30,344 nucleotides of DNA from a virus. The notes beneath the pieces were generated by a model. The model did not search any database, was not told the origin of the DNA, and saw only the letters and a program-made list of their open reading frames with translations. The position numbers and the translations under genes were made by a program. The stretch is taken from positions 1 through 30,344 of IMG/VR virus record IMGVR_UViG_3300017605_000843, one strand, 5' to 3'. This document shows positions 13,912 to 23,277 of this stretch, piece by piece (position 1 is the stretch's first letter; each line of letters begins with the position of its first letter).

Positions 13912-14814
13912 TCACCCGATCATTCCGAAGGCGCGCCCGATGACCGTTGCCGTCTCGGCCACGGCCTGCTTCGCGTTGTTGGTGAAGCCCCAGCGCGGGT
14001 CCGTGCGCAGCTCCTGCTGCGCCTGCCACACCGCCGTAGCGACCGGCGGCTTGCCTGCCTGCGTGGTGCCCTGCAACCACTTCTGGACGTACTTGTCGTC
14101 CAGGCTGACGTCCTGCGGGTTCAGCTCCAGCGTCTGCGCGTAGGTGTCGATGTAGGGCTGCGCCAAATCCATGACGGTCTCGCCCTGCTCGATGCGGTCC
14201 GCGAACGCGCCATACTTGGCTTTCGCGTAGTTCTTCATCTTCTGCTGCCACCCGGCCAGCGCGTCCTGGCCGGTGTCGCCGTACTGCAAGCCGGAGCCCG
14301 CGGCGGCACGCACCTGGTTGGCGAGATCCTTCGGGTTGTAGCCGTACGCCCACGCCAGCTCGCGCGCCTGCCCCAGCAGCGTCCCGTACTCGCCCGACGC
14401 CTCATCGTCGGACGGCAGGTGGCCGAACTTCTGGAGATGCCGGAACACCAGGCCGCGCGTGGTCTGCTCGTCGTAGCCGTGCAACTGCGAATACAGCCAC
14501 AGCTCCTGGGCTTTCTGGGTGCCGATGGCGCCCAAGCCCATGCCGCCCGCCATGGCGGCGATAGAACCGCCACCGGCCTGAAGCGACTGCTGCGCGGTGG
14601 CCGGGTCCGCCCACTGCTGGGTGATCCACTGGCGGGTGGGTGCCGGCGTCTTCTTCCACCACTTGGTGTTGGCGACCGCCATCTGGAAGCGTTCGGATGT
14701 CCACTTGCCTTTGACGGCCTGCTGCATGAGCTTGCCGATTTCGGGCACGGCACGCGCCAGCATGGCCACGAAGCCATACTGGGCTTTGATGTCGGCGGGT
14801 GAAGGCCCAGCCAT
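13912..14814 (-). CDS. Putative internal virion protein, 300 aa
   Basis: An Ala/Gln-rich helical protein. Segments include ADIKAQYGFVAMLARAVPEI, ANTKWWKKTPAPTRQWITQQ, a glycine-rich hydrophobic stretch GGGSIAAMAGGMGLGAIG that may interact with membrane, KYGAFADRIEQGETVMDLAQ and DVSLDDKYVQKWLQGT. These resemble structural proteins seen in other actinophages with very large virion proteins. It is followed at once by the 55-aa gene. An ejection or tail-core role is inferred from context. Confidence 0.55.
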   Translation of the reverse strand: MAGPSPADIKAQYGFVAMLARAVPEIGKLMQQAVKGKWTSERFQMAVANTKWWKKTPAPTRQWITQQWADPATAQQSLQAGGGSIAAMAGGMGLGAIGTQKAQELWLYSQLHGYDEQTTRGLVFRHLQKFGHLPSDDEASGEYGTLLGQARELAWAYGYNPKDLANQVRAAAGSGLQYGDTGQDALAGWQQKMKNYAKAKYGAFADRIEQGETVMDLAQPYIDTYAQTLELNPQDVSLDDKYVQKWLQGTTQAGKPPVATAVWQAQQELRTDPRWGFTNNAKQAVAETATVIGRAFGMIG

Positions 14815-14843
14815 TACGCGGCGCTCCTAACGGTTCTCACTCG

Positions 14844-16526
14844 CTACCCCGCAATCCCGGCGAACGGATTCGAGCCGCCCATCATGGTGATGAAGTCGGC
14901 GGCCAGGTTCCCGTACTGGTTCTTGGCCGCCTCCTCCTCGAAGTGCTTGGTGATCCACGCCACGGCCTGACCCTCCGGGTCCAGGCGGGTGAACTCGCCG
15001 CCCGCGTAGTAGTTCGCGGACTCGGTGCGCTCCATGCCGTGGTAGTAGGCGACAAACTCTGCCGCCTCATCCGGGGTCAGTTCGCGGCCCATGCGCTGGC
15101 GGGCGATCGAACCGACCAGCGAAGTCAGTTCGGTGGCGTCCGTCAACTGCACGGACTGCCCGCCGCCGCCTCCCCCGCCGTAACCTCCACCCCAGCCACC
15201 GCCGCCATACCCGCCCCCACCGCCACCGCCGTAGTCACCGTTGGCGGTCGTCTGAGCGCCCACATCGGCGGCCATGGCGGTCAGCTCGGCGATGCTGTCA
15301 TCGATCGCCACCTCGTCGCCGTTGTTCTGCAAGATGGCGACCTGGTTCGCCAGCTCCTTCAGGGCCTTCAAGTCCTCGGCGCTGACGAACGCTTTCACCG
15401 GGTTGCCGTTGCGGTCCACCACCACGCGGGAGCGCTGGTTGTTGGCCGACGAGTCCGAGCCGTAGGCGGACGTCATCGCCAACGCCGTGATCATCTCGGC
15501 TGCGTAGGCCGAGTCGTGGCGCATGCGCGCGAACTTGGACTGAATCCACTGGTCCGCCGTCACCACCGTCAACAGGCCGGACTCGTCGCGGGTCACCAGG
15601 TACGGCGACAGGTTGCTGGGTGAGGTGACCGACTGGAACGAACCGCTGTCCACGATGCCCGTGAATGTGCCGTCCCCGCCTTCCTCGCCGGGGTCGCCCT
15701 CCAGGCCGACCGTGCCACCCTTGCGCTTCTTGTCCCGCCAATCCCCAACCTTCAGGCGGTAGTCGGCCCACACCGACATCTCGTTGAGGGTCGCGAGTAG
15801 AGGGTTCTCGGTCAGATCGTCGAGCGTGAAGTACCTGCGCCGCGACTGCTCGCGGAACGCATCCGCCAGCTCCTGCCCGGCCGCGGTGCGTTCGCCGTCC
15901 CGCAGCGGGTCTTTCCTCAAGGACTCCAACATCTCGTTGACGGTGCGGGACACCTTGCCGGTTTCGCGAACCGTCTTCGCGGTGTCGTGCGCCTTCTTCT
16001 TCTCGGCCGGCGTGAGGTCGCCGAACGACGGCGCGCCCACCAAGCCCGGCCCCTGCACCACGTTCCCGAACTCGTCGGTCGGGTTACCGGTGCGACGCTC
16101 GATACCTGGCCCTTGGAGGGCGTTGCCGTACTTGTCGACAGGGTTGCCCTTGTCGTCGAAGCCGTCGCGAATGACAGGCTTCGAGGGCTTGACGCCCGGC
16201 CCCTGGATCGGGTTTCCGAGCTGGTCCTTGGGCCGCTCCACCAAGCCCAGCAGCTCATCGGTGCGAGCACTCTTCGGTGCCGGCCCCATCTTCGGGGGCT
16301 TCGGCAGCTTGCGCGGCGGAGGCTTGCGGGGCAGAACGAACCCGCCACCCCAGCCCGCGTAGCGCTGGTTGCGGCTGTAGCTGTTCCTGGCCGCCTGCTC
16401 GGCCTGCTGTCGGCGCAGCGCGTTGGCCATGCGGTTGGCGTTGGCCGCCCGCTGATTGGCGAGCTGGGCGGCACGCTTGAGCGCGCCGGTGGCGCCACCA
16501 GCCTTGGTTACGTCGAGGTCGCCCAT
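14844..16526 (-). CDS. Putative virion protein with GNxxQGPG repeats and a Gly-rich linker
   Basis: A 560-aa protein starting three bases after the giant gene. Residues 1-90 are basic and Pro-rich. Three copies of D-x-[LYF]-GN-x2-QGPG-[VIL] occur at 101-112, 131-142 and 151-162. A middle helical region follows, then a nearly pure Gly/Tyr linker at about 430-460, and a C-terminal domain containing LTSLVGSIARQRMGRELTPD, VAYYHGMERTESANYY and AADFITMMGGSNPF. The build, with flexible linkers between modules, fits a protein extruded through a narrow channel. Family not recognised. Confidence 0.55.
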   Translation of the reverse strand: MGDLDVTKAGGATGALKRAAQLANQRAANANRMANALRRQQAEQAARNSYSRNQRYAGWGGGFVLPRKPPPRKLPKPPKMGPAPKSARTDELLGLVERPKDQLGNPIQGPGVKPSKPVIRDGFDDKGNPVDKYGNALQGPGIERRTGNPTDEFGNVVQGPGLVGAPSFGDLTPAEKKKAHDTAKTVRETGKVSRTVNEMLESLRKDPLRDGERTAAGQELADAFREQSRRRYFTLDDLTENPLLATLNEMSVWADYRLKVGDWRDKKRKGGTVGLEGDPGEEGGDGTFTGIVDSGSFQSVTSPSNLSPYLVTRDESGLLTVVTADQWIQSKFARMRHDSAYAAEMITALAMTSAYGSDSSANNQRSRVVVDRNGNPVKAFVSAEDLKALKELANQVAILQNNGDEVAIDDSIAELTAMAADVGAQTTANGDYGGGGGGGYGGGGWGGGYGGGGGGGQSVQLTDATELTSLVGSIARQRMGRELTPDEAAEFVAYYHGMERTESANYYAGGEFTRLDPEGQAVAWITKHFEEEAAKNQYGNLAADFITMMGGSNPFAGIAG

Positions 16527-16529
16527 GTG

Positions 16530-19500
16530 TTACTGACCCTCGCTAACTCTCATCAGGTTCCACAGGCCAGACAGTTGGCCGCCCATCGCCTCAGCGGCGG
16601 ACCGCTGCTCAGCGTCCAGACCCTTCAGGTCCACGCCCAGCCATTTCACGTCGCCGCGGCGACGGTAGGCCGAGTTCAGTTCGGACCGGCCGGCGTTGTC
16701 GTAGTAGTCCACCGCCATGTACTTCTCGCGGTACTCCTGGTAGTCGTCCCACATTTCCTGGATCTGCGGGCGCAGGCTGGCCAGGGATTCGGGCAGCGGG
16801 TCCGTGCCATCGACCAGACGCTGCAAACTAGGGGCGATTTCAGAATGAACGAAGTCGGGGTTTGATCGCCTGTTCAGCTCGGCCGATGCCAGCGGGTGGG
16901 CGCGGCGCCAGCCGTCCTCCCATGCGTCGAGTTTATCAGAGACGGCTTTCTTGGCCCCCGGCGTCGAATTCATCGCCTCGAAATAGCGGGACCTGGTCTC
17001 GTAGTATTCGCGGATGTCATCCGACAAGGTGACGTCGGCGTAGAACTCTTCCAGATCCTTGTGCGTGCGAATGTCGGACTTGAGCTGGAGCTTGTACGCC
17101 TCATTGCTGAAGTCGCCGCCTGCGGCCGGCATCAACGCGATGGCGATCGTCGGGTTGCCCTCCACGAACGCTTTGTTCTCGAACAGCCAGCGGGTGGCCT
17201 CGATCGTGTAAGGGGCGTACCCCTCTTCGACGCCAGCCACCTTCGTGGAGCCCGTGGAGAACGCGGCCGGGTTCACAATCAGCTCGCCAGGATATCTGCG
17301 GGCGAACTCGGCGACAGCCTCCGAGTCGGCCCGGAAGAAGTTGTCCGGGTACTTGGCGGACATCTCGTTGCGGATGTCGAAGAACTCGCTACGCAGGTTC
17401 GGCAGGCCCTGCATGCGGGCCGCCACATCCAGCTCCACCTGGTCCGGGTCGGCCAGCTGGGGGCTGGCCGGCAGGAACGTGCCGAAGATGGCACGCTGCA
17501 ACATGATGTTGGTGGTGGTGGCCTTCACCGCATCCAGGAAGCGAGCCCGCTCGGCGGGACTGGCGTCCGAGCCGGGGGTTTGGCCGGCCACCTCCGCGTA
17601 CATGAGGGCCGACCTCATCGCCGACTGGAACTGCTCGTCCGCGTTGTTCTGGTCCGCGAACACGGTGAGCCGGGAGAACATGGACGGCACGAAGCCACGC
17701 CAGTCGAACGTGCCGCGGGTCCCCTCGAAGTCGGAGCCTCCGGCGAAGGCGCGCTTCATGCGCTCCAGGTCCACTGTGGCGGACGGCCAAATCTTCTCGG
17801 CCACATCCGCAGCCATCCCGAAGATGGGGTTGGCGGAGAACTGCAACGGGTTGGAGAAGCCGGGGTTGAGGAACCGGACCTGGCTCTTGAGCCCGTCGAA
17901 CTGGGGCACCCGCAGGACCTCGTCAGACTGCAAGCCCAGTCCCGCGAAAGCGTCCGCCAGCACCCGCTGGGCCAGCGCCGTGCCGGGGTAGGCGAAGGTC
18001 AGCCGGTACTCGGTGTTGCCTTCCTCGTCCTGCATGGGCTCGTAGTGCATGATGCCGGCGTGCACGCCGGCCTGGCTGAGGATGTTGGCGCGGGCCAAAC
18101 CCTCCGGGTGCGCCTTGGTGGCGGAGATCAGTCGGCGCAGGAAGTCCTCCTGGGCACGCTGGAACATCAGCCACTTGTCGGCCATCTCCGAGAACACCGA
18201 CTTCTCGGCGGGGTTGTCGGTCCCCAGGAAAACACGGGCAACCGCACGATTGTTGACGGTCGCCTCCAGCAGGTGCGCGGCCTGGCCCTGCGACATGCCC
18301 TTGTCCACGAGCGCGCCCATGAGGGGCGCCAGCTCGTCTTGGGCCAGCCTGCGCTGCGCGATGAACGCGGGCATCATGAACAGTTTGTCGAGTGGTTCGG
18401 CGACCACCGCCCCGTAGGCGCGGGTGGCCAGGTTGGACAGGCCGTTCTGCCAGCCGTTCTTCTCGGGGATCATGGGCGCGTAGATGGGGGCGACCAGACC
18501 CTCCGGGCGCACATGCTCCGGCAGCTTGCCCAGCTCGGCGGCCGACAGTTCGTCCCCCGCGGCCAGCTTGCGCAGCAGTGGCTCCGCCTCGTCCGGGAAC
18601 GAGACGGACAGGCCGCCGTCGCCGCGAGACGTCTTGCCGCCCATGTGGTGCACCAGGTCGTCCACGGCACGCTTGGCGGCGTGCTCGGCCGCTACGATGC
18701 GGTCGGCGTGGGACACGACCGGCTTGCCGTTGGGCAGGTACTGGAGGGCGGCACCGTTGGCGCGCATGCTCGCGCCCAGCTCGTGCTCGGCGTACAGGTG
18801 CGCCATCAGGTAGTCCGCGTTGCCCAACCGGGCCGGATCAACCGGCAGGTTCTCGCCGAGATCCTTCACCATCTGGTCGACGGTCAGCCGCTCCAGGTCG
18901 GGGCGGAGGCCCACCGCCTGTGCGATGTCCTCGTCCATCGCCGCAACTTGGGCGGGGTCCAGCTTGGACAGGTCTTCAACGTCGGCCAGGTGTTTGGTGG
19001 TGACTTCCTCGGTGATCCGCGCCACGCGGCGCGGCTCGTCCACGTCGGCGAGGGCCCGCCGCGCGATCCACTGCATGACCAGCTTGCCGGTCGGGTCCGC
19101 CTGTCGACGGCCCAGCTCGGCGGCCCACAGCTGCGAGTTGAAGTCGGTGTCGAACTTGTAGCCGTTGACGATCTTCACGGGCCGGAAGGAGATGTTGCGG
19201 CCCGCCGCGTCCGTGATGCGCTTGCGGTCCACATGGGTGGAGCGCTCCGCCATGTTCCAGGCGTAGGAGTCGGCGGCGTTGCCGAACTGCTTGGCGGTGG
19301 CCTGCAACATGTCTGCCGCCATCTCGCCGTCCAGGTACTCGTCCAGCGGGGTGTCGGTCAGCTTGCCGCCCTTGCGTTCCGCCCGTGCCGCGCGCACCCG
19401 GCGCAGCCTGTCCCACGGGCCCAGCATGGCCAGCTGGCGTACCCGCGTCTCGGAGCCGGACGCCAGGAGTTCCCCGAACTCGCCGAGGTCCACGTCCTGT

Positions 19501-22217
19501 CCGAGGCGGGCCATGATCTCGGCGGCGCCAGCGTTGAAGCCGCCACGCTCCAACATGGCGGAGACAGTGGACACGTACTTCTCGGGTTCGGTGCGACGCA
19601 CCTCCTCCAGCTTGTCCAGGTCGTCCGGGGTCAGGTTGTTGACGTGGTTGGCCAGGCGCTCAAGGTCGTGGTCGGCGACCTTGCGGGCCAGCACGTCCGC
19701 CTTCACCGCTTTGCGCGCCTGCCGCGCCTGCCCCAAGACGGCCGGGTCACGCCACGCCGTGAAGATCCCGAGTTCGGCACCCTGCCGGAACATGTTGGAC
19801 CAGGTGGTGACCTTGCTGGACTTCCACGCCCTGACAAGGGCGTTGGCGGTCTGCCCATCCGAGGTGCGGGTGATCATGTTGTAGATGCCGGCACGGTTCG
19901 CCAGGCCGCGCAGCTCCCGCCAGTTCGGCAGCTCGATCCCCTCCGACAGCTGCCACGGGTGCACGGCGGCCGGCATCTTCAGATCGCCGACACGGATGTA
20001 GTTGTTGTCGGGGGTGGTGTAGAACTCGCGGCTACCAGCCTTGTAGCCGTTGATGTACTCGCCCTCGGGCACCAGGCCCTTGGTGAGCTGGTCCACGATC
20101 TTCTGCGCCTCGGGCGTGTTCCGCAGGTTCATCGTGTCCAGCAGGGAGCCCACGGTCTGGCGAGTCATCAGCCAGCGCTCGGCGGGCGTGGCGCCCGCAT
20201 ACATGGTGGTCATCATCTGCGCCTGCCGCTTCGGCATGAACTGGGAGACCAGCTGCCCGTACACCTTCACGCTGTCAGGCGAGGTGGGCACGATCGTCTT
20301 GTTGCTGAAGGTGCGCTCGAAGTTCCTCCACCCGCGCGAGTACATGTGGGAGATGCCGAACGTGTAGTTGTTCTTCAGCCACTCGCTGGACTCGGGCGAC
20401 ACCAGCTGCTCCCAGCGGCCCTTCTCGTCCGCCAGCACATGCCCGTCCAGGTCGATCGGCTTCTTGCCGACCTCCTTCAGCTGCTTCATCACCGAGGCGT
20501 CGCGCCGGTTGAACGCCTCCAGCGCCGGCGCGATCTTGTCGCGGATCGCACCATTGATAGAGACCTGGCCGGGCAGCAGCAGGCGCGAACCGGTGATCTC
20601 CCGACCGGACGCCATCGCGTCCAACAGGATGAACGTGGACAGCTCGTCCGCCACCTTCTCGCGCTGCGCTGCCCGCTCCGCGGCGGTCAGCTTGGTGCCG
20701 TCCGCCGCGGTGAACCGCCACAGCGGCTTGCCGTCACCATTCACGTCGATCGTCCACGGCTGCACGCCGCGAGCCTTGTCGGATGCGGCCTTCGCCTCAT
20801 CCTTCAGCTCTTCCACGGTGCGGGCCCGCAGTGAACCGACCGAGCCGGTGCGCTGCCCCAGCAGCAGGTCCAGGGTCTTGTCGTAGCCGGGATACCGGCG
20901 CAGCCAGGCGGCCCGCAGCTTGGCCGCCTCCGGGGTGTCCACCCCGGCCTGCACCATGTCCTCCACAGCCTGCATGGCCCCGTCGAATCGCTTGGCCACG
21001 GCACCGCGCGGGGCGAAGGCGTCGTCGGACGCCTTCAGCATCTGGAAGGTCTTCTCGATGCGCTCGGCCGGCTGGGCCGCCACGCCCCAGCGCGCAGCGC
21101 GCACAGCCTGATACCCCTTCGCCGCGAGCACGGCGGGATCGATGTGCCAAGTGACGATGGTGTCCACCGCGGCGGACGTGATCTGGCGGGAGAGGGCGCC
21201 GGGGGCGAAGAAGTCGCCCGGCTCCTGCGCCGACTCGGGCACGAGACCCTTCAGGATGCCCCAGCCCAGCGAGGCTTGGGAGCCGTCGCCGACAGCCGAG
21301 ATCAACTCTTGCGCGTTCTTGCCTTTCTCGCCACTGGTCGCGCGCAGGATCAGATCCTGGGCGCCCGGCGAGAGGGCGGTGAACGAGCGCGCCAAATCCT
21401 CCATGGCGCCCGAGGTGACGATCTCGCGTGCCGCGTCAACGTCTCGCGGGCTCCAGCGGTTCAGGCCCTTGACCGTCTCGATGTGCTCGTCGGTGACGGG
21501 CGCACGGACTTCGCCGAAGTCCTGGCTGTAAAAGTTGACACGATCCCCGAACCGGTCGGGGTTGAGGCCGCCCGCCCGCATGTCGCGGGCCTGCGCGTCG
21601 GAGATGTCGCCAGTGATGCCGCGGTAGACGCCCTCGCCCCAGTTCTCGACGCCCTGCACCAGCCCGAGGGCTAGGGTACCGAGGCCCGCGCCGGGAATAG
21701 GGCTCTCCATGAGCCAGTCTTTGGCGTTGTTCAAGCCCTCATCGACGGCATTGTCGGAGGCGTAGCCCGCCGCGAGCGGGCCCGCGACGCCACGGTTCCA
21801 CGCCCACGTGGCGCCCTCGAAGATGGATTCGCCAACCTTGGCGACCCCGGCGCCCACGTCGTAGAGGCGGTCCCCAAACCAGCCGAGTAGGCCGCCGTCA
21901 TCGTCGAGGGCGTGCCGCTTGGGCTGGGCCGTGGGGTGAGCCACGTTCGCTTCGCGCGTCTGGAACCCGGCGTTCGCCAGCTTGCTGTCGACGTCCTTGG
22001 CCTTGGACGTGTAGTAGGCGTCGAACGACTTCATCGCGAGAGCGAGCGGGACGTTCTTGTCCATGAGGCCCTTGAGGATTTCGGGCTCGTCACGGAACAG
22101 GCCGGCGCGCTGCACGGCGGTGGAGTAGCGGATGCGCGAGTCCTGGACCGGCCTGGCCGCTGCGGCTACAATCCGGTCAGGGTCGGCTACCTTCTGCCAC
22201 CAGAATTTTCTCGCGAT
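16530..22217 (-). CDS. Giant virion (ejection-type) protein, about 1895 aa, apparent AUC start
   Basis: The frame is conventionally open from GTG 22115 (1861 aa), but that codon has no ribosome site. Coding-like sequence continues upstream for 34 codons (ARKFWWQKVADPDRIVAAAR, then PVQDSRIRYSTA) to an ATC at 22217, preceded by GGAGGG with a 7-base spacer. The protein is mostly helical with no obvious signal peptide; readable segments include LDKLFMMPAFIAQRRLAQDE, FSRLTVFADQNNADEQFQSA and DNNYIRVGDLKMPAAVHPW. No lysozyme, polymerase or protease motif was recognised. Lying between portal and scaffold, and far larger than other virion proteins, it is probably an internal protein ejected with DNA, analogous in position and size class to T7 gp16 or N4 internal proteins. 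Confidence 0.75.
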   Translation of the reverse strand: MARKFWWQKVADPDRIVAAAARPVQDSRIRYSTAVQRAGLFRDEPEILKGLMDKNVPLALAMKSFDAYYTSKAKDVDSKLANAGFQTREANVAHPTAQPKRHALDDDGGLLGWFGDRLYDVGAGVAKVGESIFEGATWAWNRGVAGPLAAGYASDNAVDEGLNNAKDWLMESPIPGAGLGTLALGLVQGVENWGEGVYRGITGDISDAQARDMRAGGLNPDRFGDRVNFYSQDFGEVRAPVTDEHIETVKGLNRWSPRDVDAAREIVTSGAMEDLARSFTALSPGAQDLILRATSGEKGKNAQELISAVGDGSQASLGWGILKGLVPESAQEPGDFFAPGALSRQITSAAVDTIVTWHIDPAVLAAKGYQAVRAARWGVAAQPAERIEKTFQMLKASDDAFAPRGAVAKRFDGAMQAVEDMVQAGVDTPEAAKLRAAWLRRYPGYDKTLDLLLGQRTGSVGSLRARTVEELKDEAKAASDKARGVQPWTIDVNGDGKPLWRFTAADGTKLTAAERAAQREKVADELSTFILLDAMASGREITGSRLLLPGQVSINGAIRDKIAPALEAFNRRDASVMKQLKEVGKKPIDLDGHVLADEKGRWEQLVSPESSEWLKNNYTFGISHMYSRGWRNFERTFSNKTIVPTSPDSVKVYGQLVSQFMPKRQAQMMTTMYAGATPAERWLMTRQTVGSLLDTMNLRNTPEAQKIVDQLTKGLVPEGEYINGYKAGSREFYTTPDNNYIRVGDLKMPAAVHPWQLSEGIELPNWRELRGLANRAGIYNMITRTSDGQTANALVRAWKSSKVTTWSNMFRQGAELGIFTAWRDPAVLGQARQARKAVKADVLARKVADHDLERLANHVNNLTPDDLDKLEEVRRTEPEKYVSTVSAMLERGGFNAGAAEIMARLGQDVDLGEFGELLASGSETRVRQLAMLGPWDRLRRVRAARAERKGGKLTDTPLDEYLDGEMAADMLQATAKQFGNAADSYAWNMAERSTHVDRKRITDAAGRNISFRPVKIVNGYKFDTDFNSQLWAAELGRRQADPTGKLVMQWIARRALADVDEPRRVARITEEVTTKHLADVEDLSKLDPAQVAAMDEDIAQAVGLRPDLERLTVDQMVKDLGENLPVDPARLGNADYLMAHLYAEHELGASMRANGAALQYLPNGKPVVSHADRIVAAEHAAKRAVDDLVHHMGGKTSRGDGGLSVSFPDEAEPLLRKLAAGDELSAAELGKLPEHVRPEGLVAPIYAPMIPEKNGWQNGLSNLATRAYGAVVAEPLDKLFMMPAFIAQRRLAQDELAPLMGALVDKGMSQGQAAHLLEATVNNRAVARVFLGTDNPAEKSVFSEMADKWLMFQRAQEDFLRRLISATKAHPEGLARANILSQAGVHAGIMHYEPMQDEEGNTEYRLTFAYPGTALAQRVLADAFAGLGLQSDEVLRVPQFDGLKSQVRFLNPGFSNPLQFSANPIFGMAADVAEKIWPSATVDLERMKRAFAGGSDFEGTRGTFDWRGFVPSMFSRLTVFADQNNADEQFQSAMRSALMYAEVAGQTPGSDASPAERARFLDAVKATTTNIMLQRAIFGTFLPASPQLADPDQVELDVAARMQGLPNLRSEFFDIRNEMSAKYPDNFFRADSEAVAEFARRYPGELIVNPAAFSTGSTKVAGVEEGYAPYTIEATRWLFENKAFVEGNPTIAIALMPAAGGDFSNEAYKLQLKSDIRTHKDLEEFYADVTLSDDIREYYETRSRYFEAMNSTPGAKKAVSDKLDAWEDGWRRAHPLASAELNRRSNPDFVHSEIAPSLQRLVDGTDPLPESLASLRPQIQEMWDDYQEYREKYMAVDYYDNAGRSELNSAYRRRGDVKWLGVDLKGLDAEQRSAAEAMGGQLSGLWNLMRVSEGQ

Positions 22218-22283
22218 GGTTCGGCCCTCCGGTAACGGAATTCAAGATCGAGGCGATATAGGTCTGGAACGAAAGGGGGCGCC

Positions 22284-22499
22284 ATGCTCGCCGCCAAGAT
22301 CACTGGGGTGATCGCACTGATCCTGGTCGCCGGCATGATGCTCGCCGGCGAACTCAACCGGTACATCCCGCAAACCAAGGCTGCCGCCAGCCTCGCCGGG
22401 CTGGCGCTGCTCGCCCTCGCCCTTGTCGCCGGCTACTGGTCGGTGCGGGCCATCGTGCGCGCAGACAGGCGGCGCCGCGCTATTGACCCATCGCGCTAA
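22284..22499 (+). CDS. Opposite-strand two-helix membrane protein
   Basis: A 71-aa protein, the only rightward gene inside the late operon, filling the 262-bp gap between the giant gene and the 148-aa gene. AAAGGGGG stands just before its ATG. Two hydrophobic helices, about 6-24 (ITGVIALILVAGMMLAGEL) and 36-56 (AASLAGLALLALALVAGYW), are followed by an Arg-rich tail (RADRRRRA), so a holin-like or superinfection-exclusion role is conceivable. Its last 20 bases overlap the convergent gene. The gap location and a good ribosome site support it; function is unknown. Confidence 0.6.
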   Translation: MLAAKITGVIALILVAGMMLAGELNRYIPQTKAAASLAGLALLALALVAGYWSVRAIVRADRRRRAIDPSR

Positions 22500-22926
22500 G
22501 CATATTCACCAGCGCAGTCAGACCCTCGTCACCGTTCGCGTACTCTGCGATCTGCTCCGACACGCGCCGCTGAGGGCGCGGCATGGCGCCACCCACCACC
22601 TCGTTACGCCCGGGCCCCATGGGGGCGCCAGTGGTGACCGGCACGGACGGGTCGCCAGGGTCGAACAGGCCCGGCAGTGGCCGGGGTTCCGGAGCTGGTG
22701 CGGCCGCAGGCCCCTGGCCTCCGCCCGCGAGCTGCCTGGCCATGCTGGACGGCGACGGGCCAGTAGGCCCGGCGGGCGCCTCAGCGAGCGGGGCCGCCTT
22801 CTGGGTGGCCGCGTACTCCTGGGCCTCCCCGTACTTGGGGTCGGGCAGGCTGCGGATGGGCTGGCCGCCCGCGTCGGTCCTCTTGGAGAGGGCGCCGGGA
22901 CTGGAGACCTGGGCCGGACTAGTCAT
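22480..22926 (-). CDS. Pro/Ala-rich hypothetical virion-module protein
   Basis: A 148-aa protein, low complexity through residues 45-115 (Pro, Ala, Gly), with a short helical end (RRVSEQIAEYANGDEGLTAL). It is coupled to the preceding 59-aa gene by an 8-bp overlap. The disordered middle suggests a linker or scaffold-like accessory protein. No family recognised. Confidence 0.6.
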   Translation of the reverse strand: MTSPAQVSSPGALSKRTDAGGQPIRSLPDPKYGEAQEYAATQKAAPLAEAPAGPTGPSPSSMARQLAGGGQGPAAAPAPEPRPLPGLFDPGDPSVPVTTGAPMGPGRNEVVGGAMPRPQRRVSEQIAEYANGDEGLTALVNMLSAMGQ

Positions 22927-23098
22927 CGGCGTCCTCCCCCAGTGGGCGGCCGTTCATCGTGATCTTCACATTGCTCGACGCGCTGACGCTGAAGGTCACC
23001 GGACTTGCGGTAAGGAAGTGGCGCGTGGACGAAACGAAAGCGCGCTCCACATCCTCAACCGGCTCGTCGTCTTCGTAGAAGTCGCACGTACTAGTCAT
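22919..23098 (-). CDS. Small hypothetical protein, 59 aa
   Basis: The ATG at 23098 (MTSTCDFYEDDEP) is preferred over an upstream in-frame ATG because it sits at the end of the previous gene with an 8-bp overlap. The C-terminal half (PVTFSVSASSNVKITMNGRP) is beta-rich and the ending is acidic. It has a similar layout to its upstream neighbour (short beta domain, acidic end), suggesting a related pair. Function unknown. Confidence 0.6.
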   Translation of the reverse strand: MTSTCDFYEDDEPVEDVERAFVSSTRHFLTASPVTFSVSASSNVKITMNGRPLGEDADD

Positions 23099-23276
23099 CG
23101 GCCACCTCATCGTGGAAGCCAGAGCCAGCACCGAAGCCGAACTTGGCGCCCGGCTGGGCCGCCTTGAGCAGGTCCGCGCAATGGGATGTCAGCTTCTGGA
23201 GCCCCTTGCGGTCCAGATCAACCTTCTGGTTGATGGTCACGATGCCCTTGCCCTCGATGGCTACCTGAATTTCCAC
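23091..23276 (-). CDS. Small hypothetical protein after portal, 61 aa
   Basis: The GTG at 23276 lies one base after the portal stop and gives MEIQVAIEGKGIVTINQKVD followed by an amphipathic helix (RKGLQKLTSHCADLLKAA) and a Gly/Phe-rich end. Longer readings of the frame run inside the portal gene and are not credible. The helix resembles that of the 97-aa protein elsewhere in the operon. Function unknown. Confidence 0.6.
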   Translation of the reverse strand: MEIQVAIEGKGIVTINQKVDLDRKGLQKLTSHCADLLKAAQPGAKFGFGAGSGFHDEVADD

Positions 23277-23277
23277 G

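Noticed and set aside
16896-20834. A 1312-codon rightward open frame opposite the giant virion gene
   Set aside because: It is a GC-codon shadow rich in Arg, Gly, His and Val with no domain pattern and no ribosome site, whereas the leftward frame has normal protein composition.
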